64,000 nucleotides of DNA from Halomonas eurihalina (GCF_008274785.1 NZ_VTPU01000016.1:25536-89535); one strand, 5' to 3'; counted from the stretch's first letter, positions 33,805-43,070 are shown. The notes: generated by a model from the letters alone, not told the origin. A program made the numbers and translations.

Positions 33805-35031
33805 ATGCCCCATTCCCATCGCGGCAATGACACCAGGCCGCGCCGTTGGCGCTGGGCAGGACGCAATGCCGAGGGACGGCGCGTTTCCGGCGAGACCGTC
33901 GCCACACGGCGCGAAGACGTCGTCCGAGGTCTCGCCGAGCAACGCATTCTCGTCCGACGCATCCAGCAAAAGCGGGGCTTCGGCGCGAGCGTAGGTCGTA
34001 TCGGCGCTCGTGACATCACGCTCTTCGCACGCCAGATGGCCACCCTGCTGCGCGCCGGTATTCCGGTGCTGCAAGGCCTGAGAGTTGTCGCCAAGGGGGT
34101 CGAAAAGCCTGCCATGCGGCTTCTGGTCGAAGCGCTGAGCAAGGAGGTGACCGAAGGCGCCAGCGTGGCGGAGGCCCTGGGCCGTCATCCCCGGCACTTC
34201 GGGGGGCTCTTCGTTCATCTAGTGGCGGCCGGCGAGCAGTCCGGTACCTTGGAGCGCATGCTCGATCGCGTGGCCACCCACAAGGAAAAGGTCGAACGGC
34301 TTCAGGGGCGTGTCCGCAAAGCACTCTGGTACCCGGCCGTTGTCCTCGTCACCGGCGTGGCGGTCGCCGCTCTGCTGCTGATCAAGGTCGTGCCGCGCTT
34401 CGAGGGGCTGTTCCGGGATTTCGGTGCCGAACTGCCGGCACTGACGCGCTTGACGCTATCGCTGTCCCAAGCCGTGCAGCACTACTGGGGCTGGGGACTT
34501 GCCCTCGCGATCGGTCTGCCTCTGCTGGTGCATGCCGGGCAACGGCGCTCCGTGGCTTTCGCCGGCCACCTGCATGCACTGGCCCTGCGCTTGCCGGTAC
34601 TCGGCGATATCCTCGACAAGTCCTGCGTGGCCCGCTATTGCCGGACGCTGGCAACGACCCTCGGCGCTGGCGTGCCCCTGGTGGAAGGGCTGGAAAGTGC
34701 CGCCGGCGCCACCGGGAATCACGCCTTCAGCACTGCCATCGGTCACATTCGACGCGACGTGCTCGACGGCCAGCCACTGCATGTCGCCATGCAGCATTCG
34801 CGGCATTTTCCAGCGCTGACGACTCAGATGGTCGCCATCGGCGAGGAATCAGGCACCCTGGATCAGATGCTCGAGCGTATCGCCGACCATTACGAGCAAG
34901 AGGTCGATGACCGCGTCGATGTCCTGACCACACTGCTTGAACCCGCCGTCATCGTGATTCTCGGCGTGATGGTCGGCGGACTGGTGGTGGCCATGTATCT
35001 GCCCATCTTCGCGCTCGGAGGCGCCATCTAA
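33805..35031 (+). CDS. pilC: Type IV pilus inner-membrane platform protein PilC
   Basis: 408 residues from the ATG after ACGGAGG. Two T2SSF domains are visible, each with its signature: FARQMATLLRAGIPVLQGL (first) and YCRTLATTLGAGVPLVEGL (second). Each is followed by a GEQSGTLERML or GEESGTLDQML segment, and there are three transmembrane helices including the C-terminal AVIVILGVMVGGLVVAMYLPIF. It anchors PilB. The usual next gene pilD is not here. Confidence 0.95.
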   Translation: MPHSHRGNDTRPRRWRWAGRNAEGRRVSGETVATRREDVVRGLAEQRILVRRIQQKRGFGASVGRIGARDITLFARQMATLLRAGIPVLQGLRVVAKGVEKPAMRLLVEALSKEVTEGASVAEALGRHPRHFGGLFVHLVAAGEQSGTLERMLDRVATHKEKVERLQGRVRKALWYPAVVLVTGVAVAALLLIKVVPRFEGLFRDFGAELPALTRLTLSLSQAVQHYWGWGLALAIGLPLLVHAGQRRSVAFAGHLHALALRLPVLGDILDKSCVARYCRTLATTLGAGVPLVEGLESAAGATGNHAFSTAIGHIRRDVLDGQPLHVAMQHSRHFPALTTQMVAIGEESGTLDQMLERIADHYEQEVDDRVDVLTTLLEPAVIVILGVMVGGLVVAMYLPIFALGGAI

Positions 35032-35047
35032 CATCCAGGTAGTGCGT

Positions 35048-35581
35048 TCAAGCATCGCCCGTTCGATGCAGCCAGACGGGCGTTCCGGGTACCGCCCTGG
35101 CGAAGACCTTCAGCAGGTCCGGATCACGCAGGCGAATGCAACCATGCGAGGCGGGCACTCCCATCGGCTGGTCGTCGGGGGTTCCGTGCAGATAGATATA
35201 ACGCCGCTGGGAATCGACCTCGCCGCCCCGATTGCGCCCCTTCTCGAGCCCGCACAACCACAGGATGCGCGTAAGGATCCAGTCCCGCTCGGGATTGGCG
35301 GCGGCCAGCTCGGCATCGAACACCTCGCCGGTCGGTCGACGACCGCGGTAGACGGTGCCGCAAGGGCGGCCCTCACCGATGGCGGCACGCACATAGTGCC
35401 AGCCCAGCGGGGTGCGCCCACTACCCTTTTCCTCGCCGGTGCCCGCTGCTCCAGTGGAAATCTCGCAGGACCAGCACGCATCGCGGCCCTCGCGAATCAC
35501 CAGCCGTTGGCGCGTCACGTCGATCTCGATCCAGGTGCCATCCTCCGGGGGCAAGGCCGTCAGATGGGGGGGCTGCATCAA
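35048..35581 (-). CDS. L,D-transpeptidase (YkuD domain), no signal peptide
   Basis: 177 residues consisting only of a YkuD domain. The catalytic motif is HGTPDDQPMGVPASHGCIRL, with His132 and nucleophile Cys148. Family members cross-link peptidoglycan or attach lipoproteins in the periplasm, yet no signal peptide or membrane helix is visible at the N-terminus (MMQPPHLTALPPEDGTWIEI). It overlaps the stop of psrA by 4 bp and is translationally coupled to it. Confidence 0.85.
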   Translation of the reverse strand: MMQPPHLTALPPEDGTWIEIDVTRQRLVIREGRDACWSCEISTGAAGTGEEKGSGRTPLGWHYVRAAIGEGRPCGTVYRGRRPTGEVFDAELAAANPERDWILTRILWLCGLEKGRNRGGEVDSQRRYIYLHGTPDDQPMGVPASHGCIRLRDPDLLKVFARAVPGTPVWLHRTGDA

Positions 35582-36246
35582 CTCGCTTCCTGCTGCGCCG
35601 GCGGCTCTGGCAACGGGGCCTGCATCGCCGAGACCACCACGGGGCGCAGGCGCCGTACCAGGTCCCGCACCGAGACATGCTCATGATAATCCTGCTCGGC
35701 GATATCGCGCAGCGCATCCAGCCCCGAGAGCGTAAAGATCACCGTGCCGAGCACGAAGTGCAGGCGCCAGAAGCGTTCGGCATCGGGCAGCTCCGGCGTC
35801 GCTCGCCGCACCAGTTCGGTGAAGCGCATGAAGACACTGCCGTACTCCTCCTGGATATAGCGACGCAGATGGCCCTGGGCCTGGCTGTAGGCCAGCCCCA
35901 GCAGGCGCATGAATACTTTCAGACTATTGCGTTCCGCCGGTACCTCGAGCACGGTGCGTGCCATGGTCTCGAGCAGTTCTTCGAGCGGAATCTCGCTGCC
36001 ATCCTGGCGATGCCGCGCTTCCAGCTCGTCCAGAGCGGCATGGAATCGCGTGGTGAAAGGATCCAGATAGCGCGCGAAGACGGCCTGGATCAACGCCTTC
36101 TTGGAGCCAAAGTGGTAATTCACCGCAGCCAGATTGACCTTGGCCTTGCTAGTGATGTTGCGCAACGACGTCTCGGCGAACCCACGCTCGGCGAACAGCA
36201 CTTCGGCGGTATCCAGAATGCGCGTGACAGTATCGGGCTGGGCCAT
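35578..36246 (-). CDS. psrA: TetR-family regulator PsrA
   Basis: 222 residues beginning MAQPDTVTRILDTAEVLFAE, closely resembling Pseudomonas PsrA through the helix-turn-helix (GFAETSLRNITSKAKVNLAA, then VNYHFGSKKALIQAVF). PsrA senses long-chain fatty acyl molecules, represses beta-oxidation genes and activates rpoS in pseudomonads. Its adjacency to lexA is the same as in Pseudomonas aeruginosa. A textbook PsrA palindrome lies 18 bp upstream of the start, implying autorepression. Confidence 0.9.
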   Translation of the reverse strand: MAQPDTVTRILDTAEVLFAERGFAETSLRNITSKAKVNLAAVNYHFGSKKALIQAVFARYLDPFTTRFHAALDELEARHRQDGSEIPLEELLETMARTVLEVPAERNSLKVFMRLLGLAYSQAQGHLRRYIQEEYGSVFMRFTELVRRATPELPDAERFWRLHFVLGTVIFTLSGLDALRDIAEQDYHEHVSVRDLVRRLRPVVVSAMQAPLPEPPAQQEAS

Positions 36247-36264
36247 GAATCGGGTCCAAAGTTG

Positions 36265-36278
36265 GAAACAATTGTTTG
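36265..36278. promoter_or_regulatory. PsrA operator
   Basis: GAAAC-AATT-GTTTG matches the published PsrA recognition pattern (G/C)AAAC-N2-4-GTTT(G/C). It is placed just upstream of the psrA start codon within the 310-bp psrA-lexA intergenic region. Confidence 0.75.
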
Positions 36279-36375
36279 AATATGGCCTGAGTGTACGACA
36301 GGCCAGGCACTGCCTCAATGTCACTAATTATGAACCGTTTGAAACGTCGCCTCACAATGGGACGTTGTCGCGACA

Positions 36376-36411
36376 TTCGATGCGCTTTTACTGTTCGATG
36401 CACTTTTACTG
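36376..36411. repeat. 18-bp tandem repeat in the psrA-lexA intergenic region
   Basis: Two adjacent copies of TTCGATGC(G/A)CTTTTACTG, 36376-36393 and 36394-36411, differ at one base. They end at the expected -35 region of the lexA promoter, so they may duplicate a promoter element or regulator site. Confidence 0.85.
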
Positions 36412-36441
36412 GATGGATCACCATGCTGTATACTTGACCAA
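36406..36441 (+). promoter_or_regulatory. lexA promoter with degenerate LexA box
   Basis: TTACTG (36406) and TATACT (36429) are 17 bp apart. CTGTATACTTGACCAA (36426-36441) agrees with the left half of the LexA consensus CTGTATATATATACAG but ends CAA instead of CAG. It overlaps the -10, as expected for autorepression, although affinity would be modest. Confidence 0.5.
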
Positions 36442-36556
36442 TAGCATGGCGGTCGGATCTGACGCTGTCCGAATCCTGGCTGCGCTCGCCGGCTTTCCGG
36501 ACAGAGCCCCGGCCTACCGATCCGTCCCTTGAACAGGTTCTCGACCTGGAGGTCGC

Positions 36557-37222
36557 ATGACACGCCCCCTCACGCCCCGTCAGCAGAACGTCTTCGATTT
36601 CATCGTCAAGACCATGAACGAGCTGGGCTATCCCCCGACCCGGGCCGAAATCTCTCGCGCGCTCGGCTTTCGCTCACCCAACGCCGCCGAGGAACATTTG
36701 CGGGCCCTCGAACGCAAGGGGGTCATCCGAGTGATCCGCGGCACGTCGCGGGGCATTCGTTTACCGGCCCAGGAGGCCGAACCCCAGACCGCCGGCGACA
36801 CGCCTTCGGACGCCGCCTCCTCCCAGGGGCTGCCCATCATCGGCGAAGTCGCGGCCGGTAGCCCAATCCTCGCCACCGAGCACATCGATCGCTACTGTCC
36901 CTTGCCCCCCGAATATTTCACGCCTCGGGCCGATTACCTGCTGCGGGTGCGCGGCCTGTCCATGCAGAACATCGGCATTCTCGAAGGCGACCTGCTGGCC
37001 GTGCATCGCACTGATCGTATCCGCGATGGGCAGATCGTGGTGGCACGGCTCGAGGACGAGGTCACCGTCAAACGCTTCCACCGCCAGGGCCATCAGGTCG
37101 TACTGGAAGCCGAGAATCCCGATTTCGCCCCTATCGAGGTCGACCTGCGCCATCAGGAACTGGAAATCGAGGGTATCGGCGTGGGCGTCATTCGCGGGGG
37201 CAATGGCCAGGCCCTGGCCTGA
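36557..37222 (+). CDS. lexA: SOS repressor LexA
   Basis: 221 residues. The N-terminal winged helix is [20 protein letters not shown]...[12 protein letters not shown]. The self-cleavage site is Ala100-Gly101 (GEVAAGSPI) and the Ser/Lys dyad is Ser135 (RGLSMQNIG) and Lys172 (EVTVKRF). It has a GGAGGT ribosome-binding site. The SOS polymerase gene dinB follows 24 bp after the stop, so the pair is an SOS-controlled operon. Confidence 0.97.
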   Translation: MTRPLTPRQQNVFDFIVKTMNELGYPPTRAEISRALGFRSPNAAEEHLRALERKGVIRVIRGTSRGIRLPAQEAEPQTAGDTPSDAASSQGLPIIGEVAAGSPILATEHIDRYCPLPPEYFTPRADYLLRVRGLSMQNIGILEGDLLAVHRTDRIRDGQIVVARLEDEVTVKRFHRQGHQVVLEAENPDFAPIEVDLRHQELEIEGIGVGVIRGGNGQALA

Positions 37223-37246
37223 TGCCTGCGGAGAGCGGAGACGGCC

Positions 37247-38293
37247 GTGCGCAAGATACTGCATGCCGACTGCGACTGCTTCTATGCCGCCGTCGAGATG
37301 CGCGACAATCCTGAGCTGCGTGACATTCCACTGGCCATCGGTGGAACACGAGAGCAGCGCGGCGTGATCGCCACTTGCAACTACCCCGCCCGAGCCTATG
37401 GCATCCACTCGGCCATGCCCACCGCCCGGGCACTGCGTCTCTGTCCCCACCTGACCCTCCTGCCCGGCAATTTCGACAAATACCGGGCGGTATCCCGACA
37501 GCTTCAGGACATTTTTCACGAATTGACGCCACTGATTGAACCCCTGTCGCTCGACGAAGCTTTTTTGGATGTCACCGATGTCGAGGATTTCCAGGGCAGC
37601 GCGACCTGGATGGCTCAGTGGCTCAAGCAAGAATGCCTGACCCGTACGGGAATCACCGTCTCGGTGGGCGTTGCCCCGGCGAAGTTTCTGGCCAAGATTG
37701 CCAGCGACTGGGAGAAACCCGACGGGCTCACGGTGATTACTCCAGAGCAGGTCGACACCTTCGTTGCCGCACTGCCGGTGCACAAGCTGCACGGCGTCGG
37801 TCCCGCCACCGCGGCACGACTGGAGTCCTTGGGAATCGCCACCTGCTCCGACCTGAGGCGCCTGCCCTTCGAGCGCCTAGCCGACGAATTCGGCAAGTTC
37901 GGACGCCGCCTCTTCGAGCTCGCGCGAGGCATCGACGAGCGTCCGGTGCGTACCGAGCGCGAGCGCAAGTCGGTCAGCGTCGAGACAACCTTCGAGCAGG
38001 ATCTACCCGACCTCTCCAGCGCCCAGCAGGCATTGGTGCCGCTATGCGAGCGCCTGACGGAGCGGCTCGCCCGGCACGGTCAGCCACCCCTTGCCGGCCT
38101 GTTCGTCAAGGTACGCTTTGATGACTTCAGTCTTACCACTCTGGAGAGTCGCGGCCTTCCCGTCGCTCCCGAGAGCTTCTCGCAGCTGCTCGAACAGGCC
38201 TGGTCACGCGCCCACCGGCCCGTGAGGCTACTCGGCGTCGGCGCGCGCCTGATACCCGAAGAAGCCCGCCAGCAGCTACCTCTCCCGCTATAA
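37247..38293 (+). CDS. dinB: DNA polymerase IV (Y family)
   Basis: 348 residues from a GTG with GGAGA upstream. The palm motif HADCDCFYAAVEMRDNP opens the protein and the second carboxylate motif SLDEAFLDVT is near residue 105; then the fingers/thumb helix-hairpin-helix (HGVGPATAARLESLG) and the little-finger domain follow. It is a translesion polymerase expected to be induced by DNA damage through the lexA promoter upstream. Confidence 0.96.
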   Translation: MRKILHADCDCFYAAVEMRDNPELRDIPLAIGGTREQRGVIATCNYPARAYGIHSAMPTARALRLCPHLTLLPGNFDKYRAVSRQLQDIFHELTPLIEPLSLDEAFLDVTDVEDFQGSATWMAQWLKQECLTRTGITVSVGVAPAKFLAKIASDWEKPDGLTVITPEQVDTFVAALPVHKLHGVGPATAARLESLGIATCSDLRRLPFERLADEFGKFGRRLFELARGIDERPVRTERERKSVSVETTFEQDLPDLSSAQQALVPLCERLTERLARHGQPPLAGLFVKVRFDDFSLTTLESRGLPVAPESFSQLLEQAWSRAHRPVRLLGVGARLIPEEARQQLPLPL

Positions 38294-38304
38294 CCCATCC
38301 TGTC

Positions 38305-39159
38305 TCAAGCAAAGACCACCGTCTTGTTACCATGCCGCAAGACACGATCCTCCAGGTGCCAACGCACGCCTCGCGCCAGTACCGCCTTCTCGACATCGCG
38401 GCCGAAACGCACCAGGTCGTCGGGCGTATGGCAATGGCTGACCCGATGAATGTCCTGCTCGATGATCGGGCCGGCATCCAATTCTTCGGTCACGTAATGA
38501 CAAGTGGCACCGATCAGCTTCACTCCCCGCCGATACGCCTGGTGATAAGGCTTGGCACCAGCGAAGGACGGCAAAAAGCTGTGGTGGATATTGAGCACGC
38601 GACCGGCATAGCGCTGACAGATTCCCGGCGGGAGAATCTGCATGTAGCGCGCCAGCACCACGCAATCGGCGTCCGCCGACTCGACCAGCCGCTCGATTTC
38701 GGCGAACGCCGCTGCCTTGTCTTCGGCCGGCACCGGCACATGGTGATAAGGAATCTCGTGCCACTCCACCAGGCTGCGCAGGTCGTCATGATTGGAAATC
38801 ACCGCCGCAATATCGCAGTCGAGTTCACCGGCAGTCCAACGGTAAAGTAGATCCACCAGGCAGTGGCTTTCCCGAGACACCATCAGCACCACGCGACGAC
38901 GCTGCCGGGTATCGGTGAGCGCCCATTGCATATCGAATTCTCGGGCAATCGGTTCGAAGGCCTCGCGCAGGGCCTCCGGCGCCATACCGACGGTATCCGC
39001 CAGGATTTCGTAGCGCATGAAGAAGCGCCCGGATTCGAGATCGGAATGCTGGCTGGCCTCGGTGATGGAACCGCCATGGCCGGTGATGAAACTGGAAACA
39101 CGGGCCACGATTCCTAGACGGTCGGGGCAGGAAATCACTAAACGATAGTAATGTGACAT
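38305..39159 (-). CDS. purU: Formyltetrahydrofolate deformylase
   Basis: 284 residues. An N-terminal ACT domain (YYRLVISCPDRLGIVARVSSFITGHGG) precedes a formyltransferase fold with NIHHSFLPSFAGAKPYHQAYRRGVKLIGATCHYV and ELDAGPIIEQD read in two pieces. The enzyme hydrolyses 10-formyl-THF to formate and THF, feeding purine synthesis and one-carbon balance. The start at MSHYYRL is chosen because the family begins there. Convergent with dinB. Confidence 0.95.
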   Translation of the reverse strand: MSHYYRLVISCPDRLGIVARVSSFITGHGGSITEASQHSDLESGRFFMRYEILADTVGMAPEALREAFEPIAREFDMQWALTDTRQRRRVVLMVSRESHCLVDLLYRWTAGELDCDIAAVISNHDDLRSLVEWHEIPYHHVPVPAEDKAAAFAEIERLVESADADCVVLARYMQILPPGICQRYAGRVLNIHHSFLPSFAGAKPYHQAYRRGVKLIGATCHYVTEELDAGPIIEQDIHRVSHCHTPDDLVRFGRDVEKAVLARGVRWHLEDRVLRHGNKTVVFA

Positions 39160-39316
39160 CGCGAAAGCATTCCATTGGGATAACAGCGTGAGATAACAAC
39201 CAAGGGCGGCATTGTAACGAAACACCGCTAACACCACACGGTGCGAAGCGGCGCATTGTGAGGCATGGTGGCGATCCCGTATAGTGGACACCACACTTAT
39301 TGCCCAGCCCCTCTCG

Positions 39317-40987
39317 ATGCTCCAGCCTCGCGTTCAGATCCGCTCCCGCCGCCGTGCACCACTCCATATTCTCCCGTTGGGCGGCTGCGGCGAGATCGGG
39401 ATGAACCTCACGCTCTATGAACACCGTGACCGCTGGATCGCCGTGGACTGCGGCATGATGATTCGCCAGGATCTGCCAGGCGGCCCCCTGCAAGTGCCCG
39501 ACCTTTCGCCTCTCGAGGCCCTTGGCGTCACTCCCGAGGCCCTGGTCATCACCCATGGCCACGAAGACCACATCGGCGCCGCCGCCTGGTTATGGCCGCA
39601 ATGGGGCTGCCCGATCCATGCCACGCCCCTCGCCGCTGGACTGCTGCGCAGCAAGTTCGCGGAACGCGGCCTGCGCACCGACGCCATCCACGTCATCGAG
39701 CCCGGGGAAGCGATCGAGATCGGCCACTTCGCGCTGCGCTTCCTGCCCCTGACGCACTCGATACCGGAAAGCTGCGCTCTGCTGATACAGGCCGGAGAGC
39801 GTCGAATCCTGCACACTGGCGACTGGAAGCTCGACCCCGCACCATTGCTCGGCGCGCCCATCGATGCCGATATCTACCGTGCGATCGCGCCGGTCGATCT
39901 GGTGGTCGGCGATTCCACCTGCGCCCCGGAACCGGGGCACTCACGCAGCGAAAGCGAAGTGGCGGATGCCCTGGAAGAAGCCATCGGCGCCCTCAGCGGT
40001 CGCGTGGTGGTCAGTTGCTTTGCCAGCAACCTCGATCGGGTATTGGCGATCGGCCGGGCGGCCGAGCGTTGCGGACGACGGGTGAGCCTGATGGGGCGCT
40101 CCATGGAACGCATGGTGCGGATCGCCCAGGGCCTCGGCTATCTGGAGGACTTTCCCGCCCTGGTTCCAGTACACGATCTGGGCTACCTGCCCGCCGAAGA
40201 AGTGCTGGTGATCGCCACCGGCAGCCAGGGCGAGCCCCGCGCCGCCCTGTCACGCCTAGCGGCAGGACGTCATCCACATTTCGAACTGGTGGAGGGCGAC
40301 AGCGTCATCTTCTCGGCCCGAGCCATTCCCGGTAACGAGCGAATCATCGAGCGCCTGAAACACGCCTTGCGGCTGACCGGTGTCACGCTACTCGACGACA
40401 CTCGCCAGCCGGCGCTGCATGCATCGGGGCATCCCTCTCAAGATGAACTGCGCACCTTCTATGACTGGATTGCCCCGAGCCATCTGCTACCGGTACATGG
40501 TGAGGCCCGTCATCAGCAGGCCCACCAGGCACTCGCCCGCGAGATGTCGATCGAAGCGCCGCTGACACCACGCAATGGCGACTTTATGCGACTGGACGAC
40601 CAGGGTCTTCAACTCCAGCAACATTACCGGCTGACGCCACGCATCATCGATCAGGACAAGATCGCGCCGGTCGCAGGAGCGGGAGGCGAATCCGACACAC
40701 GCCATGGCCAGTTGTTCCTGGCCATTTCCGTGGCCGTTACCGAACAGGGGTGGGAACGCATCGGTCGTCTCATGCTGGACGACAGCCACACCAGCCCCCT
40801 TGACGAAACGGAACTAGCCGACCGAATCGATGAGCGCCTGGACGATACCCAGGCAGATTCTCTGGCGGAATTGCGTGAATCCCTTTACCCGGATGTGATG
40901 GCCTGGCTATCCGACCATCTCCACCGCGTACCTGACGTGCACCTGCAGATCTTCGCTGTGGAAACTCAGACCGCGGTAGCAAAGTAG
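39317..40987 (+). CDS. Ribonuclease J-like metallo-beta-lactamase protein
   Basis: 556 residues from this ATG (a GTG at 39284 is possible). The beta-lactamase fold has the metal motif HGHEDHIGA, then LTHSIPESCALLI, HTGDWKLD, a beta-CASP domain with GRSMERMVRIAQGLGYL and TGSQGEPRAALSRLA, the motif LLPVHGEARHQQAH and a C-terminal extension. This is the RNase J layout (5'-3' exo- and endonuclease). RNase J is typical of Firmicutes and alphaproteobacteria; a copy in a gammaproteobacterium alongside the presumed RNase E is less common. Confidence 0.85.
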   Translation: MLQPRVQIRSRRRAPLHILPLGGCGEIGMNLTLYEHRDRWIAVDCGMMIRQDLPGGPLQVPDLSPLEALGVTPEALVITHGHEDHIGAAAWLWPQWGCPIHATPLAAGLLRSKFAERGLRTDAIHVIEPGEAIEIGHFALRFLPLTHSIPESCALLIQAGERRILHTGDWKLDPAPLLGAPIDADIYRAIAPVDLVVGDSTCAPEPGHSRSESEVADALEEAIGALSGRVVVSCFASNLDRVLAIGRAAERCGRRVSLMGRSMERMVRIAQGLGYLEDFPALVPVHDLGYLPAEEVLVIATGSQGEPRAALSRLAAGRHPHFELVEGDSVIFSARAIPGNERIIERLKHALRLTGVTLLDDTRQPALHASGHPSQDELRTFYDWIAPSHLLPVHGEARHQQAHQALAREMSIEAPLTPRNGDFMRLDDQGLQLQQHYRLTPRIIDQDKIAPVAGAGGESDTRHGQLFLAISVAVTEQGWERIGRLMLDDSHTSPLDETELADRIDERLDDTQADSLAELRESLYPDVMAWLSDHLHRVPDVHLQIFAVETQTAVAK

Positions 40988-41012
40988 CGTACATATGCTC
41001 ATCAAATAGTCG

Positions 41013-41028
41013 CGATAAATATTTATCG
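41013..41028. repeat. 16-bp perfect AT-rich palindrome
   Basis: CGATAAATATTTATCG lies 26 bp after the RNase J-like stop and before the convergent H-NS-like gene. It could be a protein-binding site, for example for a nucleoid protein that favours AT tracts, or a weak transcript end. Confidence 0.5.
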
Positions 41029-41082
41029 GCCTCGATGCACGCCAGGGAAGCTCTTCTTTAGATACCCACCTTCAGGCACCCA

Positions 41083-41382
41083 TCACGACTTGTCGCTATC
41101 CTTGGCATTCTTCGGCGGACGCCCACGCTTGCGCTTCGGCTGGTCAGGGACCAGGTCATCAATGGAAAGACCGGCTTCATTGATCTGCTCACGAATTTCC
41201 GCAAGCTTGCGCGCCTTTTGCACCTCTTCTTCCTGACGGCGCTTTTCCTCGTCGTTTTTCTGCTCGATAACCTCGCCGATCACCTCGGCCAGTTTATGCA
41301 GTTGCTCCATGCTCAACTGGCGAGCCGCCGCGCGTGCCACATTCTTGTTTCGAGCGATTCGCTCCAGGGTCTGATTGGACAT
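41083..41382 (-). CDS. H-NS-like nucleoid protein with AT-hook-like tail
   Basis: 99 residues from the ATG after GGAGGGG. The helical N-terminal two-thirds (RAAARQLSMEQLHKLAEVIG, ARKLAEIREQINEAGLSIDD) align by eye with the H-NS oligomerisation domain (arrangement RAQARECTLETLEEML...[21 protein letters not shown]). Instead of the normal H-NS DNA-binding domain the tail is KRKRGRPPKNAKDSDKS, an AT-hook-like RGRPP motif. It probably binds AT-rich DNA or modifies H-NS complexes (inference). Confidence 0.75.
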   Translation of the reverse strand: MSNQTLERIARNKNVARAAARQLSMEQLHKLAEVIGEVIEQKNDEEKRRQEEEVQKARKLAEIREQINEAGLSIDDLVPDQPKRKRGRPPKNAKDSDKS

Positions 41383-41621
41383 TACCCCCTCCATGACGAA
41401 TTTTGACGTGCCGGAAAAGACTGAAGGACACCTCCAAGAGCCTCGGCATGTTCGCTTGAGCGCCGAGCCTATGTTGGTGCCGAGCCATTCAGTTTTCCTA
41501 GAAACCGATCAATCGGCCTAAACAAAAGTATATTCGTCAATGCACGTTTGGCAAGAAAAGTCAGGGAAAAATATATCCGATCATTGAGCATAAAAGGTGA
41601 TCAATCGAACTAACAGAAAGC

Positions 41622-42614
41622 TCAGCCGCCGGTCATGTTCATGAACCGAACCACTTGTACATCACCATCGGTAGTGAAGTGGTGGCGTTCGGGTTTGAGC
41701 GGCATCGCCGCCACGATTGCGTCCTTGAGCTCATCGATATTGCCGGGATGGCGCCGCAGCACGGCCCTGAGATCGACGGAGTGCTCATTGCCGAGACACA
41801 GCAGGAGACGCCCTTCCACCGTCACGCGAACACGATTGCAAGAAGAACAAAAATTGTGACTGTGTGGTGATATGAAGCCGATACGACTATCACTATCGGT
41901 CATGCGGAAATAGCGTGACGGGCCCGGGGTGGTCTCGGCGGTGGGAATCAGCTCGTGCTGCTGCTCGATCAGTGCCTGGACCTCGTCACTCGAACAATAG
42001 GTTTCGGCGCGCGAATGATCGGACACATCACCGAGCGGCATTTCCTCGATGAAACTGATATCGACGCCTTCACGGCGAGCGAATTCGACCAGCGATGTCA
42101 CTTCGTCGTCATTGCGGCCCTTGAGGATCACGGCATTGAGCTTAATGCGTTCGAACCCCGCCTCTCGTGCGGCCCGCATGCCATCGATGACCTTGTTCAG
42201 GTCGCCGGTCCGCGTCAGGCGTCGGAAACGCTCCGAATCCAGAGAATCGAGACTGATGTTGAGACGTTGAAGCCCACCCTCGCGCAGACGCGATGCATAT
42301 TTTCCCAGGCTCGCGCCATTGGTCGTCATGGCGAAGTCCTTGAGCCCTGGCAAGGCACCGATGTCGGCCACCAGTCGATCGATATCGCGCCTGACCAGAG
42401 GCTCGCCGCCGGTCAGGCGAATCTTTTCCACGCCCAGTTCGGTAAAGGCCCTGGCGACCAGGCTGAGCTCCTCGAGGGTCAGAACCTGTTCGCGTGGCAG
42501 AAACGTCATCTCCTCGCTCATGCAATACACGCAGCGGAAGTCACAACGATCGGTGACGGAGATACGCACATAACTCACTCGCCTGCCGAAGTCGTCGATG
42601 AGTTCGTCGGTCAT
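41622..42614 (-). CDS. moaA: GTP 3',8-cyclase
   Basis: 330-residue radical SAM enzyme. The first iron-sulfur cluster motif is Cys24-X3-Cys28-X2-Cys31 ([10 protein letters not shown]). The second cluster region is [21 protein letters not shown], and the protein ends with the essential MTGG tail. It catalyses the first step of molybdenum cofactor synthesis. It is last in the moa/mob operon, overlapping moaE by ATGA. Confidence 0.97.
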   Translation of the reverse strand: MTDELIDDFGRRVSYVRISVTDRCDFRCVYCMSEEMTFLPREQVLTLEELSLVARAFTELGVEKIRLTGGEPLVRRDIDRLVADIGALPGLKDFAMTTNGASLGKYASRLREGGLQRLNISLDSLDSERFRRLTRTGDLNKVIDGMRAAREAGFERIKLNAVILKGRNDDEVTSLVEFARREGVDISFIEEMPLGDVSDHSRAETYCSSDEVQALIEQQHELIPTAETTPGPSRYFRMTDSDSRIGFISPHSHNFCSSCNRVRVTVEGRLLLCLGNEHSVDLRAVLRRHPGNIDELKDAIVAAMPLKPERHHFTTDGDVQVVRFMNMTGG

Positions 42615-43066
42615 GGTGATGTCTCCCAGCGTCGGGCGTCTCGATGATCGGTCTCGCGTTCGGCGACCCAGTAATCGCCACTGGCGGTGTGCTCCTTTTT
42701 CCAGAAAGGGGCACGCGTCTTGAGATAGTCCATGATGAAATCGCAGGCCTCGAATGCCGCGCGTCGGTGCACGCTGGCGACCAGCACCAGGACAATGGCA
42801 TCCCCAGGCTCGAGACGCCCCACGCGATGCACCAGCCGGACTTCCTGCAGCGGCCAGCGCGCCTCGGCCTCGGCGACGATCTCGGCCAATGCCGACTCGG
42901 TCATGCCCGGATAATGCTCGAGACTCAGCGCCTGAACATCGGGGCGTTCGTTGAAATCTCGCACCAGTCCCGTGAAGCTGACCACCGCGCCGATATCGCG
43001 ACGTCCGGCCAGCAGCGCCCGTTGCTCATCGCCCGCATCAAAAGATTGTTGTTGTACGCGGATCAT
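42611..43066 (-). CDS. moaE: Molybdopterin synthase catalytic subunit
   Basis: 151 residues with [49 protein letters not shown] and the catalytic lysine segment [14 protein letters not shown]. It works with a MoaD thiocarboxylate, here supplied by the C-terminal half of the preceding gene. It starts 4 bp after that gene. Confidence 0.95.
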   Translation of the reverse strand: MIRVQQQSFDAGDEQRALLAGRRDIGAVVSFTGLVRDFNERPDVQALSLEHYPGMTESALAEIVAEAEARWPLQEVRLVHRVGRLEPGDAIVLVLVASVHRRAAFEACDFIMDYLKTRAPFWKKEHTASGDYWVAERETDHRDARRWETSP

Positions 43067-43070
43067 TCGC

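Noticed and set aside
36336..36346. CGTTTGAAACG as a second PsrA operator
   Set aside because: The half-sites are in the reverse order (GTTT before GAAAC, no spacer) compared with GAAAC-N-GTTTG, so it does not fit the known pattern.
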